Shown: positions 42,687 through 55,614, numbered from the stretch's first letter. The stretch is 64,000 nt of DNA from Coccinella septempunctata (GCF_907165205.1 NC_058190.1:3852001-3916000), one strand, 5' to 3'. Numbers and translations: made by a program. The notes: a model not told the origin generated them from the sequence alone.

Positions 42687-44890
42687 TGAAAACCCTGGAA
42701 AAGATACTGGATGAACACAACAGAGAGGTGATTCTGCGAAAACATACCCTAAACGCTCAACATTATGCATACCAGAAAGGAAAATCTACGGATCTTGCCC
42801 TCAACAACCTTGTCGGCAGGATCTCTGACTCTCTCAACTCCTGAGAGATTTTTGTAGCTGCCTTTCTGGATATTGAAGGAGCTTTTAACCCTGCCCTTAC
42901 TGAATCTCTGGTGAGGGCTGCCAAGGTTAGAGGTGTCCCTCCTACCATATCGAAGTGGATCAGCACAATGCTGAGCTCCAGAAACATCATAACCACGCTT
43001 TGTGGTGAAGCACTTAGATTCAAAGCAGGCAGAGGTTGCCCGCAAGGAGGTGTATTATCACCCCTTCTCTGGTCCCTTCTGGTTGATGATCTAATTGCAA
43101 TCATCAGCTCGCTCGACGTATATGTTCAGGCTTACGCTGACGATATAGTTGTTTTACTGGTGGGCAATGACGATGTAATCATCTCAGATGCTCTTCAGGA
43201 AACACTAACAGTAATTCAGGGTTGGTGTGATGGGGAGCAGTTAGGTGTGAACCCCTGCAAAACCCTGATTGTCCCCTTTACCAGGAGAAGAAAATTTCAA
43301 ATCTCTCCTCCAACTCTCTACGGCAAGACCATTCCACTCGTAGAGGAGGCCAAATATCTAGGCATTACCCCAGATAAGAAGCTTCAATGGAACTCCCATG
43401 TGGAAAAAGTCATCCACAAAGCCAGGCACTCCCTATGGGCCTGCCAAAGGATTTGTGGAAAGACATGGGGGATAGCGCCGAAGCAGCTCCGCTGGCTGTA
43501 CGTCACGGTGATCAGACCATTGATCACCTATGGCTGTGTCGCCTGGTGGTCCTGCACTGAACGCGTTCTAACCCAAAATAAACTCTCCAAACTCCAGAGA
43601 ACGGCTTGCCTCATGATTTCGAGGGCATTCCGCTCTACTCCAACTGCGTCCATGGAGATGCTATTAGATCTCCCTCCCCTTCACATTTTTGTACAGGGAG
43701 AGGCAAGAATAGCAACCCACAGGCTCCACCACCTCACCGTAAATGAGCCTGACAAACTCACTTTCGTGCCCAGTCGTCTTTCAGTCCAACTGGAGACAGA
43801 CGAGGTGATGGGCATGAGAACTGATCAGATAATCACAAGAACCAGCACGGATGGAACCTTCAGTTCTCTGATTCCAAGCAGAGGCGAATAGCTACGTCAC
43901 AAGGAATTCTATCTACAAGGACCTTGCTGGTTTACTGCTGGCTCCAGAACCAGTCAGGGATCTGGAGCCGGAGTCTACAGTCGTAGACCGCTGACCGAAC
44001 TCAGTGCCAGTCTGGGAAAGTCGGCGACAGCATTTCAGGCAGAAATCTTCGCCATTGATCTATGCTCAGCCATTTGCTTAACATTGGTTGGGCGGGTAGG
44101 TCAATAAAAATCCTAACGGATAGTCAAGCTGCTATTAAAGCTCTCGCAGCAGGCAAATGCAACTCGGCACAGGTATTTGAATGCAGATCCAAACTCTCCA
44201 AATTGGGAAGTTTAAACAGACTGCAACTGATTTGGGTATCTGGACACTCTGGCTTCAGAGGCAACGAAGTATCGGATGCTTTAGCCAGAGAAGGCACAAC
44301 ATCAACGCCCGGAAACTAGTATAGGAATTTCCAATTCCTTAATCAGGGAACGGAACAACAGCTGGATAAGGCAAAAGGTCCTGGAGTACTGGCGCAACCG
44401 TCCTGGAATGCGTCATTCGCACAGGGCTATTTCAGTGCCTCCCAGCCCATACATCAGTCGTTGGCTAGGTTTTTCTAGAACAAATCTGAGATCTATAATG
44501 GCGGCTTTCACAGGACATTGTAGACTCAGAGCCCATCTTAAAAAGCTTAGCATCGTCAATGACCCGCTCTGCAGACTCTGCTTAGAGGAGGACGAAACGA
44601 TTGAGCACATCCTCTGTGACTGCCCGGCGGCAGACAGGGTCAGACATGGAGTATTTGGTCCTCCAAAGAGGAACTCAAGAATCACTCCCCTTTCGACATC
44701 ATCTCCATTTTGGGCAGGATGGGACTGGAGGGAGAGATCTAGCTCTACTAGCTTGACTGTGTGCTGCAATAGACCGCTTAGTCGCAGTGGCAGGTGCGGT
44801 TTATCCGTCCAACACACCCAGCAATCAGTAATCAGTAGGGGTGTCCCTCTTACCCTATCAAACTTAAACAGCACAATGCTGAGCTAAAGA
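42687..44890 (+). pseudogene. Non-LTR retrotransposon with RNase H (I/LOA-like), 5'-truncated and broken
   Basis: RT sequence begins at LEKILDEHNREV and continues through LDIEGAFNPAL, GCPQGGVLSPLLWSLLVDDL and the catalytic YADD (QAYADDIVVLLVG), then a thumb region. Two in-frame stops occur (TGA at 42842, TAG at 43889). An RNase H domain follows (WFTAGSRTSQGSGAGVY, QAEIFAIDL, ILTDSQAAIKAL, WVSGHSGFRGNEVSDALA) with a frame change near 44062; its first catalytic position reads FTAGS instead of FTDGS. After another frame change a CCHC knuckle ends the protein (CRLCLEEDETIEHILCDC). EN and the RT start are absent. The RNase H points to the I/LOA/R1 group; the exact clade is uncertain. Confidence 0.8.
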
Positions 44891-45898
44891 AAAATCATAA
44901 CTACAGAGGGTGTCCGCAGGGTGGTGCGTGCTGCCACCCCTACTCTGGACCATTCTGGTTGACGATCTAATTGCTATCATCAGCTCGCTTGACGTATACG
45001 TTCAAGCATATAGGGATTATATATAGGGTGTTTTTGAAGGTGAGGTTTTTTTTTGACAGAAGTTTAACCAAAAATTGTCTATATAAAATATCCAAGATGG
45101 CTGAGATACAACCCCTTGAAGTTCGACAAAATTTCTTTGAATTTCAAGTACGGGACTGTGGAAGGTGACTCCGGCATCGCGAAAAAACAAAACATAAACA
45201 TATGGCTGGACAATGAATGGTTCAGTACCAAGTTCATCGGATTAGATGCATCAGGTCACTTTTGAGAGAATCATAATTGTTGTATCGTGCAATTTAGGGT
45301 GAAAAATATGTAGAAAATGGAGGCAGTTTCTTTTGAAAGTGCTTATATGTTAGTGACGTTGAAAAGTGCTATGATGTTTTCCCATTTCATCCCATTTTTA
45401 CGATGATTGTTGAAATGTTCGAACAAGAACATTTTGATGCCCATTGTGAATAAATTCGTGAATAATTTAGACGAATTTTATTGGTGAGATTTTGAAGTAT
45501 CATTCTATTTTTTACACTTGTGTACTAAAGTCCCTTCTGTCAGTTGGTATCGAAATGAGCTATTCTATAAAATCGTGTAAGGTACTAAAAAATAATGAGG
45601 ACAATTCGGCAATCCTAAGTTTTCATTTTCTTTACAACGTAAATATCGAACGAGCCAAAATATCCTGAACGAAACCACATGGCCGAATCAGGAGATTCCC
45701 ACTGCTTTGCGAAAATTCAGCTAACAAACGGTCTAGGGTCATGTTAGGATCTATTTCAGTAATCATTTTCGATTATTTTTCAACTTTGTCATTTTGAAAG
45801 TTTTGTATAGTTGCTTTTGGTAAAACGCTTCAACTGTAGTTGTTTTCTAGCAGGCAATGACGATGTATTTATCTCATCTGTTCTTCAGGAAACACTCA
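44835..45898 (+). mobile_element. Second, split fragment of the same LINE, interrupted by a repeat
   Basis: 44835-45012 repeats, with deletions, the RT stretch of the copy at about 42933-43135 (for example GGTTGACGATCTAATTGC and ATCAGCTCGCTTGACGTATA). The continuation GGCAATGACGATGTA and CTTCAGGAAACACT reappears only at 45855-45897, matching about 43163-43206. The roughly 840 bp between (45013-45852) is a copy of the interior of the family A element at 16500-17290. Confidence 0.75.
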
Positions 45899-47000
45899 TT
45901 CATTCATTGCTGTATCCCGTTACCGGGAATGAATCTACAAAAAGAAAAAAAAAGAAAAAATTGCGAACAGACTTGTAATTTCTTAGGGCTAGTTGCGACT
46001 GTGTGCCCTCCTGTGACTAAAGAGACCCAACCGTGACCTGCAGATCCTTCCACACTCAGGGCATGGATAGTCACCAACCAGATCTGGCCGCCGCTGTATC
46101 CTTCCCGATTCTCCGTTATAACTGTGTACCAAAGACCTCCACTGTGACCTGTCTAACGCTAGTTGTTCCCAGTTATGATTGGCATTAACTAATTTTAATT
46201 TTATTTTATAGAGCTATTTTGGGGAGTCTTGTCTCTTGCATCCTCAGAATGTGGCCGCTCCATCTGAGTCGGGCCCTCGTTACTTGAGTCTCAACTGTTG
46301 TACAACTCGCGCGTTGCAAGACTTCTGCATTCGAAACTTTGTGGAACCATCTGATGTGCATTATTTGTCTTGGATGACGTTGTTGCGTTTGTTCAAGATG
46401 TTCAATATGTCGCCTGTAGGGCGTCCAGCTTTCGCTTCCGTAAAGAAGCGTTGGGAGGACCACTGCTTTGTAAACAGCTGTCTTGGTCTTCAGATTGAGG
46501 TCGTGATTTTGAAACACTCTATCCTTTAGCTTCCAGAATGCCCGTGATGCCGAATTGATACGGTTTTGTATTTCCGTGTCTAGTTTAGACCTAGATATTT
46601 ATGAAGCTTCCCAAGTATTCGAACTGTTCGACCTGTTCTAGAGTTTTATCCTGTAGGCTGATATCTGTTTGAAGGCTTTCTGGCGGACTTACCAGGATTT
46701 TGGTCTTGTCAATATTGAGTCTAAGGCCTAAAGCTTCGTATATATGTTTATAGGTGTCCATCATTATCTGTAGATCCTCTGAGCTGCTAGCGATGAGTGA
46801 ACAGTCGTCTGCATATTGAAGTTCCGTGATAAACTTGGTACGGGTTTTTGCTCTGAGGCGCTTCAGGTTAAACAGGCCTCCATCAAATCTGAATCTTATC
46901 CCAACACCTCTTACGGGCATAGTAAAATAATAAACTATAATTGAGATAAAAAAATGACTTAAATTTTGTAGAGCTCCAAAAGGTGTGTGAAAATGTTCGC
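45896..47000 (-). pseudogene. RTE-like LINE 3' fragment
   Basis: The minus strand shows RT palm sequence (FDGGLFNLKRLRAKTRTKFI, then ELQYADDCSLIASSSEDLQ), thumb (EQFEYLGSF), then in another frame HDLNLKTKTAVYKAVVLPTL, LLYGSESWTPYRRHIEHLEQ and RARLRWSGHILRM, all typical of RTE-type elements. It is 5'-truncated near the MPVRGV position (about 46920) and ends in a CATTCATTCATT tail at 45896. Frame changes make it non-functional. A sister copy lies at 58317-59481. Confidence 0.75.
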
Positions 47001-49050
47001 GATGCCATATACACTGCTCAACAATAAATTTCACTTTATTTGTGGCTCTTATTAAGTTATCTGTTCTTTTAGGAAAAACTGGAATATTTAAAGTTGTTTT
47101 TATCTTTCTTTTTTAAATGTATCAAGCTCTTGCCCTCTGAAATCGATTCATTGTAGAAGGCTCCAAATGATGTGATAAAAAACCATGTAGTATTTGTTGC
47201 TAAAACTGTTTCTTTCTGTTCGCACGCATAAATTCGGTTTGAATTGACATTAATTGAAGAAATGGAAGCTATAATATCGATGCGTCAGAAGACGTTTGAC
47301 TGCTGTGCGCAGTGCACAAACTCATGATGCAAATTCGTCCCCCTCAAAACAGAAGTTGACCAGTTTTTTTTTTAATCTTGGAAAATTCTCCGTTTCCGAG
47401 TTCTGGTGGGGGTCTGACTGAACTATAGTTCAGTGGGTTCAACAGGTTTAAACATGTGATACTTTCTTGTGGTTGTAAGTTTTGTATATTTTCAGTACTT
47501 GCTTCTATTAGTTAGAATCTTCTACAGAAAATCTGCTCACATCCATCAATACAGAATTAACTGCTAAATGAAGACAAATGAAAATATAAATCATGTGAAC
47601 ATTTTCATACTATGTGAATACAAAAGAATAATCAAAAAATATACAAAAAACAATTTCCAGATCAAAAGATATAATCTAAAACATACTGAATTTTACAGCT
47701 TGTACTCATACAAATGCATATCAATTTTCAACATCAAATTAATATTTAACACTCAATTTCAGAATTGAAATTGAGTGCCAATCCTGACAAATCAACAGTA
47801 GGTACATTTTTTTTTTGAGTTTTGATAAGCAGTTTTATGTATAGTGAGGACTGTTGAAAATTTATTATACGAAATAATTTTTTCATTATTCCAGTTTTTA
47901 TGACAATAAAGGAAAATAATATCCTTAGCAGAGTTTCAAACAGAAAACCAGGAATATCAGTTAAAATTCTAAACATTCCCAGAAACAATATAAATTTTAG
48001 TTAAAGCTCAATATTGAATTTACTATGTTATAACAACGCCACACACCAACATTTAAGTTATCAAAAGAATAACATGTTAGCAAACTATACAAAATTGTTC
48101 TCCAAAATACAAATCACTGAACAATAGATTAATTGAATTAAATTATTCATGTCATTCAACACCATCATCATCAACTTTGATCTTCTTATAATTAATTTGA
48201 CAAAGAGAGCTAAATAAAAACAAAAATATTTATTTACCTGAAAATAAGTAAAACTGAATCTAAAAATTATTGCACAGTATTGAGATGATCCAATAATTGA
48301 CTTCATCATATGATCAATAACAATAAATATCACCAGAAATCAATTAAACTTCTCGTTTACGTATTAATTAACATCCGAGCTCCATATTAAATAAGTATTT
48401 TTGCAATAGTTAAATAAGGCACAGTAAGGCATATTTAGGTTCATTCAAAACTTTGTACACGAGCTACATTTGGAAACTGATTTTGCATCGCCCAATATCA
48501 CAGTATCTTCATCAGATTGTTGTAGAATTCCATTGTCGTGCCTTCTCTGGAAGAAACAAAATTCGACAAGTTACATACAAGAAATTAATTATCTTTGAAA
48601 TTAAAATAAAGAAGCTACATAAACAAAGTGTCCGGAATTAAAGTTAATATATTTCAGGAGGTCAAGATATGAAGAAAACATCGTCAACTAGGCGCTAGAG
48701 CCTATTCAACATGTCCTCCAAAATTGGAAATAACAATTCCGAAGAATTGTCATTCCAATAATGCGAGCTAGTCATGAACAGGCGTAGGAAATCCCAGACT
48801 AGTCGAAGCATTCAAACGCAACTGTAGACCGATTTCGGAATCAACGTCCCTCATCAGTAGAGTGTAGTGTTAGATATTTCAACCGGAGGATGGGGTCTTA
48901 AAAGAAATCGGGGCGCAGTTTTGAGAAATTATGTCAATTCTCATCACGCCACTTGTCCCGCAAAGACTGAACCAAAATCTCACTTTCTCTGCAAACTCCT
49001 ACACCAATTCATGGCTTCCAGATTTAACTACTAACTACAGTCAACGAATA
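47001..49050. other. AT-rich intergenic DNA, no gene seen
   Basis: Only short AT-rich open frames are present, none with recognisable motifs, splice context or repeat structure. A slightly GC-richer stretch at 48640-48990 could be old repeat DNA. Confidence 0.6.
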
Positions 49051-50144
49051 TACAGGGTGAGTCTTTGTGTCGTACAAATTTTTTATCAGTAGATTCTTGA
49101 GGTCAAAAGATACACTTTTTACCATAACATTTTTTCCAATTCGGCCCTGATAAAAAGATATAGCCATTTTAAGCTTTCATAATGAGTTCTGCCCAAGGGC
49201 GGCTCGTCAGAGGAGGCAAGGGAGGCTAAGCCTCCTCATAAAGCTTAGAGCTAAAATACATTCACTTCGGGCATGTCCTCATTTTCAGAAAGTAATTTCT
49301 ATATAAATTTTCCGAACACCTGAACTAGATATTCAGAAAAAAATTAGTTCATTTTTCGGTCCTCCGTTCATAAAAATCCAGCATAACAATCATACAATCC
49401 ACCGGCTGCGTACGCGTCCGCCGCGTCGAATGTGAATATTTCCTAGTACTGCCTATATTCATTGTATATCATTTCCCGTTGAAACCGGCAATCATAACAT
49501 TCTATTCTTTAAGTCCGTTCGGTTCCTCCGCATCAGAAACCTTCGGCAGGATTTTGCCCATTGAGGAACTTAAAAGGTGACGAATATTAAAAAATATCAA
49601 AAACCTTCGTAAATTCGTTGAATGAGACACACGTTTTCGTTCATCTCTACAAAAGTTGATAGTGAGTGCCATAATACAGCTTGCTCAGTTTTTCAAATAG
49701 CATTTTTGTGCATGTAAGGTAGGGTGTCGTTCAGACCAGCTTTCACTAAACAATTTGCTTGTATATTTACGCAATAATTCTTCAAATTTCTGAATTTTGT
49801 CGAGAAAACGACAAATTCTTGTAATTATCGCATTCTTATCTGTTTCGTTGCCAGATGCACATACTGTTATCGCTTGTCGACATATTGCATCGCTAACGCG
49901 TGTTTGATTGTATGATAGTGTATTGTTTCCGAATACTGGTTTCTGGTATTATAATTCGATATTTCGAAATACATTTTTGTTTCCTCTGTATTTGACCATT
50001 CCTTGTTTTTCCTTTTTCTCCGTGGTCTGCTGGTGTTCGTAAACTGAAGTCTCTTACAAAGACCCGTACAGAGTGAAGCGTGACCATTGTTTTTTTTTTT
50101 TTTTTTTTTTCCAAATCCTCAATTCCTATAATTTTTGAGTCAAA

Positions 50145-51122
50145 ATGTCGGCAGAATGCGAAGTTTGTCATAAAGATATCTCAAGCGCACATAACACCTT
50201 ATCGTGTTCTTCTTGTAATAAGGTGTATCATGGTCGGTGCGTAAATTTAACATCGACTGAACTCAACTTTTTTGCTGACAGCAATAATAAGTGGAATTGT
50301 CCAAATTGCTTATCCAACACGAGAAGGCTCCGTAGCAATTCTGCTAGCTCAACATCTAGTGCTGCAGCCACGGCTGAGTACTTTAGAATGATTATGGAAA
50401 AGATAACGTTAATTGGAGAGGATATTTCAGCTATAAAGAAATCCCAGCAAGATATGTCTACTCGTCTTGATGGATGTGTGACAAGACTTGACGAGCATTC
50501 TGAGTTATTATCAGAGCATAATTCTTTCATAGCTCGCCAGAGAGCAGAAATTAACGATCTGCAATCTTCGCATGGGTCACTTGTGTCAAGTGTTGCATCT
50601 GTCGAGAGAGAGGTGAAGAAATTGCAGTCTGTGTGCTCCGAGAAGTCGTCGAACTCCGATTTTGCTACTTATTTGGCGCCCAATGAAATTTTAGAAAGAG
50701 TCAGAAGATCCAATAATATTATAATAAGAGGAATTTCCGAAGACATAAATGTCGAATCTAACTCATCCACAGTTAGAAATATAGTTGAGTGTGTGACTGT
50801 TGGAGCAGGTGATCATATAACTGGTATATCACGATTGGGGCGAAAACAAGCCAAAGGAGACAGACCAATAAAGGTTGAGTTCTCTAGTTCGAGTATTCCT
50901 TCCAAGATTTTGCGTAATAAAACCAAACTAACTCAAAACACTACATATTCTAAAATAAAAATCTCTGATGATATGACACCAACCCAATTGAATGAGATCA
51001 AAAAAGTGAGGGAGGATCTAAAGCGTAGAGAGGCTGCTGAAGAGAAAGGAATTACCATAAAATATGTTAAAGGTTCGCCGAAGATTGTTCCTGTTCAACC
51101 TATTGTGGCATCAAAAAACTAA
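50145..51122 (+). CDS. LINE ORF1 protein with PHD-like finger
   Basis: A 325-codon frame preceded by a T-run. The N-terminus is a PHD-like zinc finger (CEVCHKDISS, CSSCNKVYHGRC, WNCPNC). It is followed by a Ser-rich segment, a probable coiled coil (about residues 80-170, heptad-like EISAIKKSQQDMSTRLD region), and a C-terminal nucleic-acid-binding domain (RSNNIIIRGISEDIN, ITGISRLGRKQAKGDRPIKV) like other LINE ORF1 proteins. It probably coats the element's RNA. The frame is intact. ORF2 begins within about 10 bases of its stop in a different frame. Confidence 0.8.
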   Translation: MSAECEVCHKDISSAHNTLSCSSCNKVYHGRCVNLTSTELNFFADSNNKWNCPNCLSNTRRLRSNSASSTSSAAATAEYFRMIMEKITLIGEDISAIKKSQQDMSTRLDGCVTRLDEHSELLSEHNSFIARQRAEINDLQSSHGSLVSSVASVEREVKKLQSVCSEKSSNSDFATYLAPNEILERVRRSNNIIIRGISEDINVESNSSTVRNIVECVTVGAGDHITGISRLGRKQAKGDRPIKVEFSSSSIPSKILRNKTKLTQNTTYSKIKISDDMTPTQLNEIKKVREDLKRREAAEEKGITIKYVKGSPKIVPVQPIVASKN

Positions 51123-51130
51123 ATATCAAT

Positions 51131-53885
51131 TTGAACTGGAATATTGTATACTCTAATGTGCAAAGTTTACCATCTAAATTAAATGAAATCTTAGCATTCG
51201 TCCAACTTAATTCTCCTACATTTTTACTGTTTACCGAGACCTGGCTCAAACCATCTATTCCTGATGTAGCTGTATCAATACCTGGTTATTCTATTTTCCG
51301 CAGCGATAGTGTTGTAACCCCGGGACATGCTGGAGTCTGTGTTTTCGTGAGAGATGAGAATTTACTTGACTTTCATCTGTCTGTATCCAGTATCAATACA
51401 CCTGGAATTGATAATATTTTTCTGGATATTTGTGGACTAGGAATATCAGTAACACTGGCCTGCATATATCGCCCTCGTCAGTCCAGCCACGATGATACAT
51501 TATTTCGGCATCTTTCTCATTTATCCAATACTAAGCAATCTGTTGTAGTAGCAGGTGATTTCAATTTTCCCGACATTTCCTGGCCTTTAACAACATTACC
51601 ACCTGTAAATTCACCCGCATCAGAGTTTGTGAATGTTATCATTAGTTCCAGTTTTTCACAAATTGTGACTGAGCCAACCAGAATTCGTATGGGACAGCGG
51701 CCTTCCTTACTAGACCTTTTAATGACGACAGATGAGAACATCCTCTCTGATTTGGAATATTTACCACCATTTGGTAAGTCTGATCATTTGGTGCTGAAAT
51801 CAAGCCTCCATTTATTCACAACCAATCCTCCAAAATGTACGAATAAAACCTTCAAACAAATAAACTATCACGACCTCAATCGAGATCTGGAGAAACTTGT
51901 TGGTTGGAAATGTTGAGAGCATGTGGGGAGCATTCATGGAGGTTCTCAACAGTTCAATGTCTACTAATACCTCAATAAAAACATCTAGACGGAACCCCTT
52001 GAAGCCTTGGATAGGCAGGGATATCTTGCAAATGATTCGTCACAAAAAGGCATTATGGCAGAAATATAGACGTCACCTCCGTTCTCAAGATTATGAGAAT
52101 CACCGGATTTACTCTAGGGAGCTCAGGAGTATGCTAAAGTCGGCGAAAAGGCAGTTCGAAGATAAGATAGCTTCATCACGAGACAGAAAGAAATTCTACA
52201 AATTCGTGAGGTCCACCATCAAGACGAAGGTTTCGACGCCCAGGATTCGTAGAGCTGATGGAACACTTTGTGAGCTGCATCAAGAATCCGCGGAAGTTTT
52301 TGCAGATAGTTTCGAGGCTTCCTTTTCCCAAGAACCAGACGGACCAATGCCGGGGCTAGGGATCCCCAGGTGTGTTCCTACCTTTGATTTCGTGGAGATT
52401 TCTCAGGATATGGTGTTGAGACATCTCTCTGTCCTCAAGGATTCTTCACCAGGGCGCGATGGATTGTCTCCTGCTATTTTACGAAGATGTGCGAGTTCAC
52501 TTGCGTTACCTCTATCTCTTATTTATCAGGAGTCGCTCCGCTCGCATTGTCTGCCGTCTTCCTGGGTCTCAGCCTCAGTAACACCAATTTATAAGAAGGG
52601 CGATAGAGAATCTGCAGCAAATTATCATCCTATAAGCTTAACATCGGTTCCATGTAAGGTATTAGAGCGGATTATACAAGAACAACTACTTAAGTTTGCC
52701 CTGGAGAACGGGTTAATACCTCCAGCACAACATGGTTTTGTCCCTGGCAGGTCCATTCTAACTAACTTGCTTTCCTGCGTGAATGATTGGACCAGAATGG
52801 TCGACGCTGGTGAGCCAGTCGATATTATTTACTTGGATTTTTCCAAGGCTTTCGATCGGGTTCCACTTCGCCGCTTACTATTCAAGTTGAGACACCTGGG
52901 TATCGCGGGAAATGTTCTGCTTTGGATCGAAGCCTTCCTGACGGGACGGGAGTTCAGTGTTAGGGTGGGGAACGATTTTTCCACCTCAAGACCTGTGTGT
53001 AGTGGAGTACCTCAGGGCTCAGTTTTGGGTCCTTTGCTCTTTCTGCTCTATGTTTCTGATTTGCCGTTCACGCTGAAGTCTGGTGTGGTAGCTTATGCTG
53101 ACGACATGAAAATTTATAATTGTTCGTTGAGAAATCCCATGGTTCTACAGGCTGATCTGAATATCCTGAGTGAATGGTGCAAGGACTGGATGCTGCCCCT
53201 CAATCTGGAGAAGTGTAGGGTGATGCATCTCGGCAATAATAACCCGAAATCACAATATTCCATCAACGGACACGTGCTCGAAACCACAAGAAGTCATTGT
53301 GATCTTGGTCTCACAGTAACGGCGGACCTTAGTTGGTCCCAGCATACCCTCAATGTCACAAGACGAGCTGGAAGGGCTCTGTACCTTATTGAGAGAACAT
53401 TTCGTGGTTGCAGCCCTGCAACTGCCTCCCTATTATACAAGTCGTACGTCAGACCCATTCTTGAATTCGCGGGTCCTGCTTGGTTTCCAACCTTCCAGCG
53501 AGACATGGAGTTATTGGAGAGACTTCAACGGAGAGCAACACGCTTACCCTACGGACTTGATAGGAATAGACCATCTTATTCCGAAAGATTGAGTATCATG
53601 GGAATCACTGAATTTCAGAAGCGTAGGAGCAGAGGTGATTTGATCGTTACATTCAGAGCCCTAAACGGATTTTTCGGTGTTGACCTGTCCAATCTTTTTG
53701 TCCTGAATCCACATAGTCACCTGAGAGGTCACCATCTGAAACTATACAGAGAGCAGTTCAAGACAAGAGCCCGTCAACAATTTTTGTCCAACAGAGTTTT
53801 TGAAGAGTGGAACAGACTGCCCATCGAGATCGTTGCCTCCCATACCGTGAACTCTTTCAAGAATAATTATGATAACTATGGCTGA
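51131..53885 (+). pseudogene. CR1-like LINE ORF2 (endonuclease plus reverse transcriptase), one frameshift
   Basis: The first frame (51131-51916) is an APE-type endonuclease: YSNVQSLPSKLNEI, LFTETWLKPSIPD, VAGDFNFPDISWP and the catalytic SDH region (FGKSDHLVLKS). The second frame (51897-53885) carries RT: SPGRDGLSPAIL, HPISLTSVPCKVLERII, LIPPAQHGFVPGRSILTNLL, YLDFSKAFDRVP, GVPQGSVLGPLLFLLYVSDLP and YADDMKIYN, then a thumb and C-terminal region ending HTVNSFKNNYDNYG. The frame change lies close to 51897-51916. All RT catalytic residues are kept. The fingerprint fits the CR1/L2/jockey group; CR1-like is my best call. An AAT repeat tail follows at about 53963. Confidence 0.85.
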
Positions 53886-55076
53886 GTGTTGTTTGTTACT
53901 TACTGTTAATTTTTTGTATTTAATGAGTTATATAGGATTACCTCAACTCATATCATGTAATTAATAATAATAATAATTCGGACGGAGGCTGTTGGGCCTG
54001 CTGCCTCCGTTGATAGTGTAACTCACGCATACGTTCTCTGGACTCACATACTAGCCGAACAAGAATTCAGCTGACTTACTGTACCATATTCGCCCGTAAA
54101 ATGTACCAGAGGAGGCACAGCTCCCCTGTTCTCCATCGATTCTTTCGTGCCGTCTTCGACTATATTCGCTTGATCTCCGACGGTAGGGGCGTTGTCCGGC
54201 GGTAGTTGTTATGATTTCAATTTTCAATTTGAATGTAACGACTTCGTGGAGAACTGGAACTTCGGGAAATTTGAGATATATTCTTGTTAAGATAGGTTGT
54301 TTTGTTAGGGCGTTAGGGGTAAGTACTGATACGGATCAAAAAATAAAATGGAATATTGAATATTGAGAATTAACTGTACACGTTGTTAAAACCTTTACAA
54401 GACCTCCACCAAATTTAATTACACTAATGTCTACCGAAAGCGTCAGAATAGAAGTTTCAGTGTTGTTTGGTACGATAAATGTGATTGGTTAACTGGATCG
54501 ATCAAATGGGAAAAATTATTTTGCTGGCCATATTTACTATTTTCTCATCAAACAGAATATACGGTTCAAAACGGGGTTTTCAGATTTGAAAAATTTACCG
54601 CGATCTATCGAAAGGCATAACAAGTAAAAGGAGCATATAGCATCCTCTTGCATTCAAAATTAATCTTAGAACTGACAACTTTTCATTATGTTGAAGAAGT
54701 ATACTTTATTGACTGATAAGAGTTTGTTCCAACACTCCTCGAAAACTATTAGCCTCCTCAGCTCTCATGACCACGAGCCGCCACTGGTTCTGCCTCATTC
54801 ACTTCAGAATAACAAGCTTAATCTATGACACTACACATCTGTGGATCTTTTCAACAGAGTTGCATTCAGCCAAGGTACCCAATTCTCCGAATATCACAGA
54901 TATTTTTAGTTTTCGAATATCAAATCACTCGAAAACGGCGCATTATACTAGAAAGTATTCAAATATTCATCAGATAGCATCCAACTTAGTTTCAAGAGTT
55001 GGGTTCTTCGAATTTTTGTTATTTTCATGGTATGTGATGGTCATAATGAGAAAACTGGAAGACGTGGATGACAAAG

Positions 55077-55614
55077 ATCATAGTACAAAGATAGGAAACG
55101 AAGCGACTAAAGTGATGTGAGCGCCATCTGTGTTTCAAAAGTGTTTCAAGGCCCTAAAACTGGTAAAAATATTAATTCAAGGGCCATTTGCAGGAACACA
55201 TGAAATTTTGTGAGATTTCAGATGGCCATTTTGATCAAAGAGGTTTTGAATGCTTTGATTCTCGTACCGCCTCTTCTTTATCAAACTCGTTTTAGTTGGT
55301 GATTATTGAAATTCTAAAAGGCTCTATAGACGGCTGTGATAAACAAAAGGCGATACGAAAATCAATGGCCATCTGACATCTCACAAAATTTCATTTGTCC
55401 CTCGAATTAATATTTTAGCTTATCTTACGTTCAGTTTCATAGTCAAATTTAAAGTCACTTTAAGCTTAAAGCTTCCGTTACTGTTATTTTTACGTAAAGT
55501 TTCATAATCAAATTTAAAGTCACTTTGAGCTTAAACACATTTGCATTTGAAACACAGATGGCGCTCACATACATCACTATAGTCACTATCTTTCTACTTC
55601 TTTGCTATAGGGTT
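55077..55614. mobile_element. MITE with GTGAGCGCCATCTGTG arms
   Basis: The left end contains GTGATGTGAGCGCCATCTGT then GTTTCAAAAG, and the right end the complement (TTGAAACACAGATGGCGCTC then ACATACATCACT). Centre without coding content. It truncates the family A copy at 55075. Confidence 0.7.

Larger units (their letters stand above)
49194..54786. mobile_element. hAT-like transposon with 8-bp target duplication
   Basis: The flanks carry the 8-bp duplication GTTCTGCC (49186-49193 and 54787-54794). The termini are CAAGGGCGGCTCGT on the left and the complement of ACGAGCCGCCACTG on the right, followed inward by further inverted GAGGAGGC/GCCTCCTC blocks. The 8-bp duplication and CA..TG ends fit the hAT superfamily. 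The parts outside the LINE (49194-50085, 53976-54786) show no transposase, so it was probably already non-autonomous. A CR1-like LINE fills the centre. Confidence 0.75.
49051..55075. mobile_element. MITE family A copy split by a hAT-like element
   Basis: The left part 49051-49193 begins TACAGGGTGAGTCTTTGTGT; the right part resumes after the insertion at 54787 and carries the CATCTGTGGATCTTTTCAAC and CCGAATATCACAGATATTTT blocks. It is cut off near 55075 by the MITE at 55077. It gives the uninterrupted reference for the copy disrupted at 26592-30856. Confidence 0.8.

Noticed and set aside
54767..55120. 117-codon frame
   Set aside because: It starts inside the hAT-like terminus and runs through MITE family A sequence; it is repeat DNA.
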